A stretch of 64,000 nt of DNA from Magnetospirillum fulvum (GCF_900108475.1 NZ_FNWO01000001.1:124001-188000), one strand, 5' to 3'. Shown: positions 40,728-50,412, counted from the stretch's first letter. The notes: a model not told the origin generated them from the sequence alone. Translations and numbers: made by a program.

Positions 40728-42260
40728 TTAGAACAAAGTCGTCTGACGCTTATCCCCGTCTCCCTTCCGGCGCGGGCGGGGAGACGGCGGCGGCGACGCA
40801 GGCGGCGGTTCGCCCCCGGCGGTGACGGCGATGGAACCGTCGGCGAACTCGACCGACAAGGCGGCTCCCGGCGCGACGATCGCGGCGGACAGAACCGGCT
40901 GACCCGCCGCATCGCGCACCATCGCATAGCCGCGCTCCAGCACCTTGCGATAGGAATAGCTGTCGAGCAGCTTGCCCGAGGTCTCGACTTTCATCGCCCG
41001 GTCGGCCAACAGGCGATTGATCGCCTCGCCCAGACGACGGCCGCTCTGGTCGAGGCGCAGACCGCCTTTTTCCAGCCCGGCCAGTTCGGCGGCGCGGACA
41101 CTTTTCCAGGCATGGTCAAGCCGGGTCGCCAACACGGTGAGGCGATGGCTTTCCTCGGCCAGCCGCTCGCGCGGATGGCGCAGCCGGGAGGCCAAGCGGT
41201 CAAGCTCGGCGGTGCGGCGGGCGAGCAGATTGGGCAAGGCGTTGCGCAGCCGCTCGGCGCGGTCGTCAAGGCGGATCGTCCCGTCTTCGATCAGGCGGCG
41301 GGGGTGGGGCAGCGCCCGGAAGGTCTGGGTCAGCCTCTGCCGGGCATCCTCCAGCCTGCGCTGGGTCGCACCGACCATCCGCCCGTTCAGCTCGGCGACA
41401 GTCGCCACCAGTTCGGCCCGGACCGGCACCGCCTTTTCGGCGGCGGCGGTGGGGGTGGGGGCGCGCAGGCTGGCAGCAAAGTCGATCAGGGTGGTGTCGG
41501 TCTCGTGCCCGACCGCCGAAATCAGCGGGATCAGCGAGGCGGCGGCGGCACGCACCACCTCCTCTTCGTTGAAGGCCATCAGATCTTCGAGCGAGCCGCC
41601 GCCGCGAGCGACGATCAGCACGTCGGGGCGCGGCACCGGCCCACCTTCGGGCAGGGCGTTGAAGCCGCGAATGGCGGCGGCAATCTGAGCCGCCGCGCCT
41701 TCGCCCTGCACCGCCACCGGCCACAGCAGCACCCGGCGGGGAAAGCGTTCGGCGAGACGGTGGAGAATGTCGCGGATCACCGCCCCGGTCGGCGACGTCA
41801 CGACGCCGATGACGCGAGGCAGAAACGGGATCGGCCGCTTGCGCTCGCTGGCGAACAGACCTTCGGCAGCCAGACGCTTGCGGCGGTCCTCCAGCAGCTT
41901 CAGCAACGCCCCCTGCCCGGCCAGTTCCATCCGCTCGACCACCATCTGGTATTTCGAGCGGCCGGGATAGGTGGTCAGCCGCCCGGTGGCGATCACCTCC
42001 ATCCCGTCCTCGGGCGCCAGCCCCAGCCGCGCCGCCTGCCCACGCCAGCAGACCGCGTCCAGCACCGCCTCGGCATCTTTGAGGGCGAAGTACAGATGGC
42101 CGGAGGAATGGCGCTTGAAGCCGGAAATCTCTCCCCGCACCCGGACGAAGGAGAAGGTCTCCTCGACCGTGCGGCGCAGGGTGTCGGCAATCTCGCTGAC
42201 GGTGTATTCCGGCACGTTACCGGCGGAACGGGGCTCGGCGGGGGGGGCGGTCTCGGTCAT
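40728..42260 (-). CDS. xseA: Exodeoxyribonuclease VII large subunit
   Basis: XseA, with XseB, degrades single-stranded DNA to oligonucleotides. The 510-residue product has the N-terminal OB-fold (YTVSEIADTLRRTVEETF; VRGEISGFKRHSSGHLYFAL) and the catalytic core with PDVLIVARGGGSLEDLMAFN and ISAVGHETDTTLIDFAA, then a long coiled-coil region. The C-terminal tail is Pro- and basic-rich. The start is ATG 42260 (MTETAPP); the longer open frame is rejected because it crosses the frd upstream region. xseB is not nearby. Confidence 0.95.
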   Translation of the reverse strand: MTETAPPAEPRSAGNVPEYTVSEIADTLRRTVEETFSFVRVRGEISGFKRHSSGHLYFALKDAEAVLDAVCWRGQAARLGLAPEDGMEVIATGRLTTYPGRSKYQMVVERMELAGQGALLKLLEDRRKRLAAEGLFASERKRPIPFLPRVIGVVTSPTGAVIRDILHRLAERFPRRVLLWPVAVQGEGAAAQIAAAIRGFNALPEGGPVPRPDVLIVARGGGSLEDLMAFNEEEVVRAAAASLIPLISAVGHETDTTLIDFAASLRAPTPTAAAEKAVPVRAELVATVAELNGRMVGATQRRLEDARQRLTQTFRALPHPRRLIEDGTIRLDDRAERLRNALPNLLARRTAELDRLASRLRHPRERLAEESHRLTVLATRLDHAWKSVRAAELAGLEKGGLRLDQSGRRLGEAINRLLADRAMKVETSGKLLDSYSYRKVLERGYAMVRDAAGQPVLSAAIVAPGAALSVEFADGSIAVTAGGEPPPASPPPSPRPRRKGDGDKRQTTLF

Positions 42261-42398
42261 GGCCGCAGTTTGACCGAAGCGCCGCCCGCGTGCAAATCCC
42301 TCGGCTACGCCGAAGGTTTCATCGGCTATTCCATAGGGGATGGTGTCTCCGACCGGATGAAAGTTGCGGTTGGGAAACAGGCATGCGAAAGTCGGAAA

Positions 42399-42413
42399 GG
42401 TCCGACGCGGACC
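42399..42413 (+). promoter_or_regulatory. Hairpin in the frdA leader
   Basis: GGTCCG-ACG-CGGACC is a perfect 6-bp palindrome with a 3-base centre, 29 bp upstream of the frdA start and just before its ribosome site GGGGGAA. It could be a regulator site or a leader hairpin. I looked for an FNR box (TTGAT-N4-ATCAA) in 42261-42441 and found none. Confidence 0.35.
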
Positions 42414-42441
42414 GGCTAAAGCCTTGCGGGGGAACCAGTCC

Positions 42442-44190
42442 ATGGACGTGATCGTCACCGACATCGCCATTGTCGGCGCCGGAGGCGCGGGCCTCAGGGC
42501 CGCGATTGAAGTGGCGGAACAGAACCCGTCGTTGAAAATCGCGCTGATCTCCAAGGTCTTCCCGATGCGCAGCCACACCGTGGCCGCCGAAGGTGGGGCG
42601 GCGGGGGTGGTCAAGCCCAATGACAGCTTCGATCTTCATTTCGACGATACCGTCAGCGGCGGCGATTGGCTGTGCGACCAGGATGCGGTCGATCTGTTCG
42701 TCCGCGCCGCGCCCGAGGAACTGACCCGGATGGAGCATTGGGGCTGTCCGTGGAGCCGCGATGCCGACGGCCGGGTCGCTGTGCGCGCGTTCGGCGGCAT
42801 GAAGACCGAGCGGACATGGTACGCCGCCGACAAAAGCGGCTTTCATATGCTGCATACCCTGTTTCAGACCTCGCTGAAATATCCGTCGATCACCCGCTAT
42901 GACGAGTTCTATTCGACCGAATTGCTGGTCGAGGAAAAGCGCTGTACCGGTCTGGTCGCCATCGAATTACGCAGCGGCAAGCTGGTCGCGTTCCGGGCCA
43001 AGGCGGTGATCCTCGCCACCGGCGGGGCCGGGCGGGTCTTCCCCTTCACCACCAACGGTGCGATCAAGACCGGCGACGGAATGGCGATGGCCTACCGCGC
43101 CGGGGTGCCGTTGAAGGACATGGAATTCGTTCAGTACCATCCGACCGGCCTGCCCGGTACCGGCATCCTGATTACCGAGGGCGCGCGCGGCGAAGGCGGC
43201 TTGCTGACCAACCGCGACGGCTATCGCTATCTCCAGGATTACGGGCTGGGGCCGCCCGACCCCTGGCCGCGCAACAAGGCGATGGAGCTGGGCCCGCGCG
43301 ACCGTCTCAGTCAGGCGTTCTGGCACGAGCAGCAGAAGGGCCGCACCGTCGAAACGCCATTCGGCGATGCGGTCAATCTCGACATCCGCCATCTCGGCGA
43401 GAAGAAGATCGATGAGCGCCTGCCGATGGTGCGCGAACTGGCGATCAGCTATGTCGGGATCGACCCGGTCCACGCGCCGATCCCGGTGCGGCCGGTGGTC
43501 CATTACACGATGGGCGGGATCGACACCGACATCGACGCGGCGACCCCCCTGCCCGGCCTGTTCGCCGCCGGGGAATGCGCCTGCGTCTCGATCAACGGGG
43601 CCAATCGGCTGGGATCGAACTCGCTGGCCGAAATCCTGGTGTTCGGCGCTCGCGCCGGTCGCAGCGCGATCGCCTTCGCCCAGGCCAACCCGCATGGGTC
43701 CGAGCGTGCCGCCAAGGCCCGCGCCGACGAAGCCCAGGCCAAAATCCGCGCCCTGTTCCTCAATGACGGCACCGAATCCGCCCCGGCGCTTCGCCGGGCG
43801 ATGAACGAGACGATGGAAAGTGGCGTCGGCATCTTCCGCACCGAAGAGTCGCTCCAGCAAAGCTGTGCCGTCCTGGCCGATCTGCGCACCCGCTTCGCCC
43901 AGGTCCGGCTTGAAGATCGCAGCAATGTCTTCAACACCGATCTGGTCCAGGTGCTGGAACTGGGGGCAATGCTCGACGTCGCTCAGACGATGGCCGAAGC
44001 GGCGCTGACCCGCACCGAATCGCGCGGCTCGCACCAGCGGCTCGATTATCCCAAGCGCGACGACGAGGACTTCCTGGCCCACAGCATCGCCAGCTATTCC
44101 AGCGGAGAGCGCCCGGCGATCGGGTCCCGCAACGTGGTGATCACCCGCTCGCGGCCCGGCGAGCGCATCTATGGCGGAGGCGGGTCATGA
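42442..44190 (+). CDS. frdA: Fumarate reductase flavoprotein subunit, E. coli type
   Basis: FrdA reduces fumarate to succinate at a covalently bound FAD, the last step of fumarate respiration. The 582-residue protein has the FAD loop [14 protein letters not shown], the histidyl-FAD motif [11 protein letters not shown] (His45), [20 protein letters not shown] with the active-site Arg, [11 protein letters not shown] and [10 protein letters not shown]. Order with frdB, frdC and frdD and the FrdC/FrdD types show a four-subunit quinol:fumarate reductase rather than succinate dehydrogenase. The start is ATG 42442, behind GGGGGAA. Confidence 0.94.
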   Translation: MDVIVTDIAIVGAGGAGLRAAIEVAEQNPSLKIALISKVFPMRSHTVAAEGGAAGVVKPNDSFDLHFDDTVSGGDWLCDQDAVDLFVRAAPEELTRMEHWGCPWSRDADGRVAVRAFGGMKTERTWYAADKSGFHMLHTLFQTSLKYPSITRYDEFYSTELLVEEKRCTGLVAIELRSGKLVAFRAKAVILATGGAGRVFPFTTNGAIKTGDGMAMAYRAGVPLKDMEFVQYHPTGLPGTGILITEGARGEGGLLTNRDGYRYLQDYGLGPPDPWPRNKAMELGPRDRLSQAFWHEQQKGRTVETPFGDAVNLDIRHLGEKKIDERLPMVRELAISYVGIDPVHAPIPVRPVVHYTMGGIDTDIDAATPLPGLFAAGECACVSINGANRLGSNSLAEILVFGARAGRSAIAFAQANPHGSERAAKARADEAQAKIRALFLNDGTESAPALRRAMNETMESGVGIFRTEESLQQSCAVLADLRTRFAQVRLEDRSNVFNTDLVQVLELGAMLDVAQTMAEAALTRTESRGSHQRLDYPKRDDEDFLAHSIASYSSGERPAIGSRNVVITRSRPGERIYGGGGS

Positions 44191-44930
44191 GCGAGACGAT
44201 CACGATCCGGGTTCTGCGCTATGACCCGGACAAGGATGCCGAGCCGCGCTTCGATGATTTCATCGTTCCCTACCGGGACGAATGGGTCGTGCTCGACGCC
44301 CTGGCCTATATCAAGGAAGTGCTGGACCCCAGCCTCGCTTATCGCGGCTCGTGCCACATGGCGGTATGCGGCTCGTGCGGGATGATGATCAACCGCCAGC
44401 CCAAGCTGGCCTGTCACAGCTTCATCCGCGATTATCGCGGACAGCTGGTAACCGTTGAACCGCTTGATCATTTCCCGATCGAACGCGACCTGATCGTCGA
44501 TCAGGACGGCTTCATCGAGAAACTCTCCAGCCTTTATCCCTATCTGGTCACCGAGCACGACAAGCCGTTGAGCGAAGGGCCGAATCTCCAGACTCCGGCC
44601 CAGTTGGCGGCGTTTCGTCCCTTCACCCAATGCATCAACTGCCTGCTGTGCTATGCCGCCTGTCCCCAGGTGGCGATCAACGAAGCGTTCTCCGGTCCGG
44701 CGGCTCTGGCCATCGCCCACCGCTATAACCGTGATTCGCGCGATTCGGGCGAAGAGCTGCGGTCGGAAATCACCGACAGCCATCACGGCGTGTGGGACTG
44801 CACCTTCGTCGGAGCCTGCTCCGAGGTCTGCCCGAAGAACGTCGATCCCGCCGCGGCGATCCAGCGGACCAAGATTTCCGCCTCGTTCCGCTGGCTGAAA
44901 GCGCGCTTGCTGCCGGGAGGCACGCCATGA
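44187..44930 (+). CDS. frdB: Fumarate reductase iron-sulfur subunit
   Basis: FrdB passes electrons from membrane quinol to FrdA through three Fe-S clusters. The 247-residue protein has the [2Fe-2S] ligands in [12 protein letters not shown] plus a later Cys (Cys56, 61, 64, 76). The [4Fe-4S] motif is [13 protein letters not shown] (Cys149, 152, 155, 159), and the [3Fe-4S] motif is [18 protein letters not shown] (Cys205, 211, 215). It overlaps frdA and frdC by four bases each. Confidence 0.95.
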   Translation: MSETITIRVLRYDPDKDAEPRFDDFIVPYRDEWVVLDALAYIKEVLDPSLAYRGSCHMAVCGSCGMMINRQPKLACHSFIRDYRGQLVTVEPLDHFPIERDLIVDQDGFIEKLSSLYPYLVTEHDKPLSEGPNLQTPAQLAAFRPFTQCINCLLCYAACPQVAINEAFSGPAALAIAHRYNRDSRDSGEELRSEITDSHHGVWDCTFVGACSEVCPKNVDPAAAIQRTKISASFRWLKARLLPGGTP

Positions 44931-45316
44931 CCCGTCGCCCCTATGTTCGTCCGCTCCATCCCCATTGGTGGCTGCGCGACCGCCGCCAGTTCCTTTATAT
45001 CGTCCGCGAGGGCACCAGCGTCTTTGTCGGACTTTACTCGGCGATCCTGATGGATGGGCTGATCCGGCTAGCGCAGGGGCGCGAGGCGTGGGAGACCTAT
45101 CTTGCCGCGTTGTCCAGCCCGCTCGGCGTCACGGTCCAGGTGATCTGTCTGGCCTTCGCCGCCTTCCATGCCGTCACCTGGTTCGGGGTGACGCCGAAGG
45201 CGATGCCGCCGCTGCTGGTCAAGGGCGAGCCGATCCCGGCCCGCACCATCATCCGGGGCCATTTCATCTTGTGGGCGGTGCTGTCGCTGGCCGTTCTGCT
45301 CGTGCTGGGAGGCTAA
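44927..45316 (+). CDS. frdC: Fumarate reductase membrane anchor subunit C
   Basis: FrdC is one of two small hydrophobic subunits that anchor the enzyme and bind quinol. The 129-residue protein has the FrdC N terminus RRPYVRPLHPHWWLRD, then FLYIVREGTSVFVGLYS and three membrane helices, with AFHAVTWFGVTPKAMP in the middle loop. It lacks heme-ligand patterns typical of SdhC, as expected for the E. coli-type enzyme. The start is ATG 44927, overlapping the frdB stop. Confidence 0.92.
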   Translation: MTRRPYVRPLHPHWWLRDRRQFLYIVREGTSVFVGLYSAILMDGLIRLAQGREAWETYLAALSSPLGVTVQVICLAFAAFHAVTWFGVTPKAMPPLLVKGEPIPARTIIRGHFILWAVLSLAVLLVLGG

Positions 45317-45320
45317 GGCC

Positions 45321-45659
45321 ATGACCAAATCGAACGAACCCTTCGTCTGGATGCCGTTCGGCGCGGGCGGCATGGTCGCCGCCCTGGTCACCCCGGCACT
45401 GATCCTCGCCACCGGGGTACTGCTGCCGCTCGGGTTGCTCGACCTCTCCTACGATCACATCCGCGCCCTGGCCGCGGGCTGGATCGGCAAGCTGATCATT
45501 CTGACCCTGGTGGCCCTGCCCGCCTGGCACGCCGCTCATCGCATCCAGGCCACCGCCCACGATCTCGGCTGGGGCGGCGGACTGGGATTGAAGCGGGTGT
45601 GTTACGGCACCGCCACCTTTGTCGCCGCCGTATCGCTGATCGCCCTGCTGAAGCTCTAA
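45321..45659 (+). CDS. frdD: Fumarate reductase membrane anchor subunit D
   Basis: FrdD is the second membrane anchor of quinol:fumarate reductase. The 112-residue protein begins with EPFVWMPFGAGGMVAALVTP, close to the FrdD pattern, and has three predicted helices, with LPAWHAAHRIQATAHDLG between the second and third. It starts four bases after frdC. A CCCGCT/AGCGGG hairpin follows the stop but without a T run, so the transcript may continue into the small gene downstream. Confidence 0.92.
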   Translation: MTKSNEPFVWMPFGAGGMVAALVTPALILATGVLLPLGLLDLSYDHIRALAAGWIGKLIILTLVALPAWHAAHRIQATAHDLGWGGGLGLKRVCYGTATFVAAVSLIALLKL

Positions 45660-45739
45660 ATCGCCCCGCTGGCGGCGGAGCGGGTCGTCCGCTCCGTCGT
45701 CTTGTCCCCTCCCACCACACCCGCCCAAGGAAATCCGCC

Positions 45740-46006
45740 GTGAGGTTCAGGCTGTTCACCATCCGGGACAACGGCATTCGCGGCAGCGTTCCGCCCTGCT
45801 ATTCCTGGGATGTGGTCGATATCGAGACCAAGGCAGTGATCGCGGTTTCCGATATCGAAAGCGAGATTGCCCAGGTCTCACCTGAAATCCGCCGCGATCT
45901 GCTGGACGGACACTGGGCAGCCGCCGGAGAATTCCGCCGCTTTCGTCCCCATCCCGAAGCCGCCGAACACGTCGCCTTCGTTATCCATGAATTATCTCGC
46001 CCTTAA
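45740..46006 (+). CDS. Hypothetical protein downstream of frdD
   Basis: An 88-residue soluble protein I do not recognise. It starts at GTG 45740 with AAGGAAA six bases upstream (product VRFRLFTIRDNG). It has no signal, membrane helix or cysteine cluster; one Cys lies in SVPPCYSWDVVDIETK. The pattern is alternating strand and helix. It is 80 bp after frdD on the same strand, so it may belong to the operon, but a role in fumarate respiration is not shown. Confidence 0.6.
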   Translation: MRFRLFTIRDNGIRGSVPPCYSWDVVDIETKAVIAVSDIESEIAQVSPEIRRDLLDGHWAAAGEFRRFRPHPEAAEHVAFVIHELSRP

Positions 46007-46103
46007 ATGGCGAACCTCTCTTCGTCTGGTCAGTCTTTTATTATTAGGTAACCTTTTCCAAGGTAGCCTTTGACCAATTATCGATGGTCAGTGGAGGCTT
46101 CCT

Positions 46104-47783
46104 ATGCGAATCGGCGATTTCTCTTTCCAGTCCAAGCTGTTCATGATCATCAGCCTCTCGGGACTGACCGTCGCCGTGCTGCTGGGGCTAAGCCTCGGCA
46201 TCCTGAATTCCGCCGTCCTCAAGGAGCGTCAGTTCGCCGTGCAAAGCTCGGTCGATGTCGCTCATTCGGTGCTGGTTCATTATCAAGGGCTGGAAACAGA
46301 GGGCAAGCTGTCCCACGACGACGCCGTCGCCGCCGCCCTCGACACCATCCGCGGCCTGCGTTACGGCGACGGCGAATATTTCTTCGTCAGCGACGTCAGC
46401 GGCGTGATGATGATGCACCCGATCAAGAAGGAATTGGAGGGGAAGAACCTTAACAACATCCAAGACAAGACCGGGCGCTATTTCTACCGCGATTTCTTCC
46501 AGCAGTCCGGGAAAAGCGGCTATGTCAGCTATTACTGGCCCAAGCCCGGCCATGACGAAGCCGTCGAAAAACTGAGCTATGTCAAGTCGTTCGAACCCTG
46601 GAAGATGGTGCTGATTTCCGGGGTCTACATGGACGACGTCAAAGCGCGGTTCCAGGATTATGCCGGGCTGATGATCCTGACCGGGACGGTCGGGATCATC
46701 GTTATCGTCATCGCCGCGATCTTGTTCCGCCGCCACATGGTGGCGCCACTGAACGACATCACGACCGCAATCGACCGCCTGCTGGCCGGGAATACCGAGG
46801 TGACGCTGGCCGCCAGCGATCGCCGCGACGAGGTCGGCGTGCTGACAACGGCGGTGGTCCGCTTCAGCGACACATTGCGGCAGATGAAAGCGCTGGAAGC
46901 CAGCGCCGCAGCCGAGCAAGAAAAAGCCGAAGCCAGCCAGCGTGCGATCCTCAACCGTCTGGCGACCCAGATCGAAGACGAGATCAAGGGGATCGCCCAG
47001 GCGGTCGCCACCTCGGCCGAGAACATGCGAACCGCGGCAAACGATCTGGTGACGCTGTCGCAATCGACGACGAAACAGACCGACCAGATCGCCCAGGCTT
47101 CGGACCGGGCCACCTCCAGTGTCCAGACCGTCGCCTCGGCGGCGGAGGAACTGGCGGCATCGATCCGTGAGATCGGCTCGCAGGCGGCGACCTCGACCCG
47201 CGTTGCCAGTTCGGCGGTTGACGAAGCCAACAAGACCGGCGAGCAGATCCGCTCGCTGGCGGATTCGGTCGATCAGATTTCCCAGGTAATCAACCTCATC
47301 ACCGATATCGCCAGCCAGACCAACTTGCTGGCGCTGAATGCGACGATCGAGGCGGCCCGGGCCGGTGAAGCCGGAAAGGGCTTCGCCGTTGTCGCAGGCG
47401 AGGTCAAGACCCTGGCCAACCAGACCGCCCAGGCGACGGATTCGATTATCGCCCAAGTGCAGTCGGTTCAAACCGCGACCTCGGGAGCGGTCGAAGCAAT
47501 CCGCACCATCACGGCCAGAATCAACGAAATCAACGGCATATCTTCGGCCATTGCCGCCGCAGTCGAAGAACAGGCCGCCGCCACCCGCGAAATCGCCGCC
47601 AGCGTCCATCACGCCGCCAACGATACCGAATCCGTTCTGGCCATCACCCGCACTGTCAGCGATGCCACCGGGCGGGTCGGAGATTCGGCGAGCGGGATGT
47701 CGGGGGCGTCGGAAACCCTGGCGCAACAGGCCTCGCTGCTCGACCACAAGATCAGCGACTTCCGGTCCCGGCTGATGTCCTGA
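46104..47783 (+). CDS. Methyl-accepting chemotaxis protein, single-Cache type
   Basis: A 559-residue chemoreceptor. It has an N-terminal membrane helix (LFMIISLSGLTVAVLLGL), a periplasmic sCache_2 domain with YGDGEYFFVSDVSGVMMMHP and YFYRDFFQQSGKSGYVSYYW, a second helix (about 192-212), a HAMP domain, and a cytoplasmic signalling domain with the hairpin tip DIASQTNLLALNATIEAARA. sCache_2 receptors often bind small carboxylates, so ligands such as fumarate-related acids are possible but unproven. It lies close to motility gene content but outside a che cluster. Confidence 0.93.
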   Translation: MRIGDFSFQSKLFMIISLSGLTVAVLLGLSLGILNSAVLKERQFAVQSSVDVAHSVLVHYQGLETEGKLSHDDAVAAALDTIRGLRYGDGEYFFVSDVSGVMMMHPIKKELEGKNLNNIQDKTGRYFYRDFFQQSGKSGYVSYYWPKPGHDEAVEKLSYVKSFEPWKMVLISGVYMDDVKARFQDYAGLMILTGTVGIIVIVIAAILFRRHMVAPLNDITTAIDRLLAGNTEVTLAASDRRDEVGVLTTAVVRFSDTLRQMKALEASAAAEQEKAEASQRAILNRLATQIEDEIKGIAQAVATSAENMRTAANDLVTLSQSTTKQTDQIAQASDRATSSVQTVASAAEELAASIREIGSQAATSTRVASSAVDEANKTGEQIRSLADSVDQISQVINLITDIASQTNLLALNATIEAARAGEAGKGFAVVAGEVKTLANQTAQATDSIIAQVQSVQTATSGAVEAIRTITARINEINGISSAIAAAVEEQAAATREIAASVHHAANDTESVLAITRTVSDATGRVGDSASGMSGASETLAQQASLLDHKISDFRSRLMS

Positions 47784-47813
47784 TCCAAGTCGGCGGCCCT
47801 TCGCAAGGATTTT

Positions 47814-47848
47814 GGTGCGGCGTTTGCATAAGCTGAAAACGCCGCACC
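47814..47848 (+). repeat. Strong hairpin between the chemoreceptor and the next gene
   Basis: GGTGCGGCGTTT (47814-47825) pairs perfectly with AAACGCCGCACC (47837-47848), with an 11-base loop. Outside it, AGGATT and AATCCT could add a further stem. No T run follows on the plus strand, so it is not a canonical terminator. It lies in the leader of the following gene and could protect the mRNA or regulate it. Confidence 0.6.
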
Positions 47849-47878
47849 TTGCGGAATCCTGCGGAAAGGATCGCTCTC

Positions 47879-48388
47879 ATGACGTCTTCGCCCTCCCACG
47901 GCATCCCGGTTTCCTCCTTACGCCCCCTCGACATGTCGAAGGTGAAGGCAGTCAGGCTCGAGGGACAGGATCTGGTCGATTTTTATCGCCAGACCAAGGA
48001 GATCATCGAGCAGGAATATACCGTTCCCAATGGACAGACCGATTACGGCGAATATGCCCGGATTGAGGTCGGGGGGAAGAGTGTGGCCAGCGTCAGCAAC
48101 GAAGGCTATGCCGAAATTTCCGGCTCTTTCGGTCGTTTGGTCCTCGAAAACGACGAGATTGGCGGGCCGCAACTGGCGCAACGCCGCGCCCAGCAGATCG
48201 CCAAAGCCTTGGGGGGCACGGTGGTCAAATCGCCGACCGCGATGACCCAGGCGCAATGGCAAGACCGCCCCGCACTGACCTTCACGATCGATTTCGAGGC
48301 GATGCGGCGGGACGGACGGATGGAAAGTTGGACCAACGCGGCCTCGTTTCTGACCGCTCAATTGCTCGGACAAAACGACCGATCCTGA
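47879..48388 (+). CDS. Hypothetical protein
   Basis: A 169-residue protein I do not recognise. I start at ATG 47879 (MTSSPSHG) with AAGGA about nine bases upstream, since the first ATG at 47849 falls at the edge of the hairpin. It has no signal or membrane segment. The centre has two beta-like stretches (SVASVSNEGYAEISGSFGRLVL), and the later QQIAKALGGTVV looks helical. It may share a transcript with the chemoreceptor or the membrane protein that follows. Confidence 0.65.
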   Translation: MTSSPSHGIPVSSLRPLDMSKVKAVRLEGQDLVDFYRQTKEIIEQEYTVPNGQTDYGEYARIEVGGKSVASVSNEGYAEISGSFGRLVLENDEIGGPQLAQRRAQQIAKALGGTVVKSPTAMTQAQWQDRPALTFTIDFEAMRRDGRMESWTNAASFLTAQLLGQNDRS

Positions 48389-48541
48389 TCGTTTTTGCCG
48401 ACCGGAGGCGTCCATCCCCGGCAGAACCTGCCCAGATCGGCATCCCTGGGGCGCAAGTCCTGCTTTTCAGGGACGGCGCAGCTTGCCGTTATCGCCGAAA
48501 TCTCCGATAAAGCCAGGGTTTCAAATGATAAGGTCGTTTCC

Positions 48542-50407
48542 ATGAGCGATTCGATGTCTCTGCTTCTGAACACCTTGCCGGCTTTGATGCCGACCCTTCC
48601 GGCGCTCGGTCAGGTGGCGGCATTCCTGGCGATCGTCGCCGGATTGGCGACGATCGGAGCTGGCCTTCGCATCGTGACCGGAAACCGCGACGCCGTCGCT
48701 GCGGCCGATCTGGTGGTCGGCTGGGGACTGGTGGTCGTCCTGTTCGTCGTCGGTAACAGTCTGCTGGCGATCCCCTTGACGATCCTGGCATTGCTGACCG
48801 GGCTTGCCGCTTTGGTCTTCGCAATCGTCCTGATCCGCCGCAAGGCGGTTCCGATGGGCGGCGGAATCGTCAAGCTGTTGGTGCTGCTGCTGCCGATCTT
48901 GGCGGTAACGGCCTCGATGCAGGCGTCGGAGGGCGACGATTTCGGCACCTGGCTGCCCAACCTGCGCTATCTGGTGCTGTTCGATCATTTCCCCGGCCCG
49001 GGCCTGGAGCCGACCGACAGCCAGTTCCCCGCGTACCCACCTGCCGGGGCCATCGTCGCCTATCTCGTCAGTCTTTTGTCGGGGCAATTGTCCGAAACGG
49101 CGATCGACCGCTTCAATCTCATCCTGCTCGGTGCCCTGGCCCTGCTGCTGATCCGCACCTTCCGCGACGAACCGCCCGGATCCGAACGCGCCGTGCGCTG
49201 GCGCGACGCGGCCATCGCCCTCGCCTTCGTCACCCTGTTCTCGCCGACCTTCGTTCCCCGGCTGGTGCTGGCCAATTATGCCGAATGCGCCACCGCGGTT
49301 TCGCTGGCCTTCGCCGTAATCCTCGGGCTGCGCCTGGTTCAGACGGACTCCCGTCCGGGTCCGGCCTTGATGCTCCAGGCCACCGCCGTCTTCGCCGCGC
49401 TGGTGATGACCAAACAATCGACGCTGGCGCTGTTCGGGTTGCTGCTGATCGGTCTGGCCATGGTCGCACGACGGACGCCGCGACGGTTGGGCTGGGCCCT
49501 GACGCCGTTCCTCGTCGCCTTGGCGATGCTGCTGGTGTGGAAGCATCATGTGATGCTGCTGGGCGGCGGCGAGATGCCGATCTCGGCATTCGACACATGG
49601 CATTGGAACGTATTGCCCGAGACTTTGGGATCAATGCTGACCGTCACCCACAACAAGTCGGGTTATTTCGGCCTCTCCGCCCTGATCGTTCTGGTTGGTC
49701 TGTGGACGCTGATCAAAGGCGGCAGCCAGCCGCTGGCGATCACCCAGGTCTTCACAATCTTGTTTCTCGGCTTCAACGCCTTCCTGCTATGGACCTATAT
49801 CGCCGTCTTCATCGGCAACGAAGGCAGTTCGGCGGCGTCGTTCTGGCGCTACAACACCCAACTGGGCGGGGTGCAATTGGTGACCCTTGCCGCTCTGCTT
49901 GGCGTGGTGTGGCGTCGCAAGGCGGAAACCGCAACCAGGAACAGAATCGTTGCCGTCTGGGGTACGATCAGCCTGCTCGTCCTCATCGCCGGGCCGGTTC
50001 TGGGGGCGGGATTGCTGCGCTTTGACATCCACAAGGTCAAAATGCATATCGCCGAGGTCGCGCCGGAACTAAAGGCGATGCTCCCCCCCGGCACGAAGGT
50101 GTGGTTCATCGACCCCCCCAAAGTCGGGATGCACAACCAGATGGAATACAATCTGGGCTATGGCACCCAATTAGCTGATAGAATTTCTTACTACTCAACC
50201 GAAGAGGATTATGCGAATTTCGCTGCGAACGAGATCAGCGATTACGCCTATGTCCTGAATTCCAGCGAGACGCTGGAGACGGCGATTGCGCTCACCCTTC
50301 CCGTGGGAGCCTCGCATCTGATCCACCGCGACCAAACCGGCCAATGGCGGATCGTCAAATCCTGGCTGTTCAAGGGCTTTGTCAGGGCAAGTGACCTGAA
50401 ATATTAG
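48542..50407 (+). CDS. Large polytopic membrane protein, possibly GT-C-fold glycosyltransferase-like
   Basis: A 621-residue protein with about 12-14 hydrophobic segments through residue 480 or so, then a soluble C-terminal domain of about 130 residues. The first large extracytoplasmic loop has EGDDFGTWLPNLRYLVLFDHFPG, with acidic residues in the position expected for GT-C transferases, and the C-terminal domain has LPPGTKVWFIDPPKVG. I infer a GT-C-like topology from layout only; it could be another polymer-handling membrane protein. I start at ATG 48542 (MSDSMS); the upstream part of the frame lacks family support. Confidence 0.6.
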   Translation: MSDSMSLLLNTLPALMPTLPALGQVAAFLAIVAGLATIGAGLRIVTGNRDAVAAADLVVGWGLVVVLFVVGNSLLAIPLTILALLTGLAALVFAIVLIRRKAVPMGGGIVKLLVLLLPILAVTASMQASEGDDFGTWLPNLRYLVLFDHFPGPGLEPTDSQFPAYPPAGAIVAYLVSLLSGQLSETAIDRFNLILLGALALLLIRTFRDEPPGSERAVRWRDAAIALAFVTLFSPTFVPRLVLANYAECATAVSLAFAVILGLRLVQTDSRPGPALMLQATAVFAALVMTKQSTLALFGLLLIGLAMVARRTPRRLGWALTPFLVALAMLLVWKHHVMLLGGGEMPISAFDTWHWNVLPETLGSMLTVTHNKSGYFGLSALIVLVGLWTLIKGGSQPLAITQVFTILFLGFNAFLLWTYIAVFIGNEGSSAASFWRYNTQLGGVQLVTLAALLGVVWRRKAETATRNRIVAVWGTISLLVLIAGPVLGAGLLRFDIHKVKMHIAEVAPELKAMLPPGTKVWFIDPPKVGMHNQMEYNLGYGTQLADRISYYSTEEDYANFAANEISDYAYVLNSSETLETAIALTLPVGASHLIHRDQTGQWRIVKSWLFKGFVRASDLKY

Positions 50408-50412
50408 CAAAA

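Noticed and set aside
42261-42441. FNR box upstream of frdA
   Set aside because: No TTGAT-N4-ATCAA-like sequence was found by eye; only a GGTCCG palindrome.
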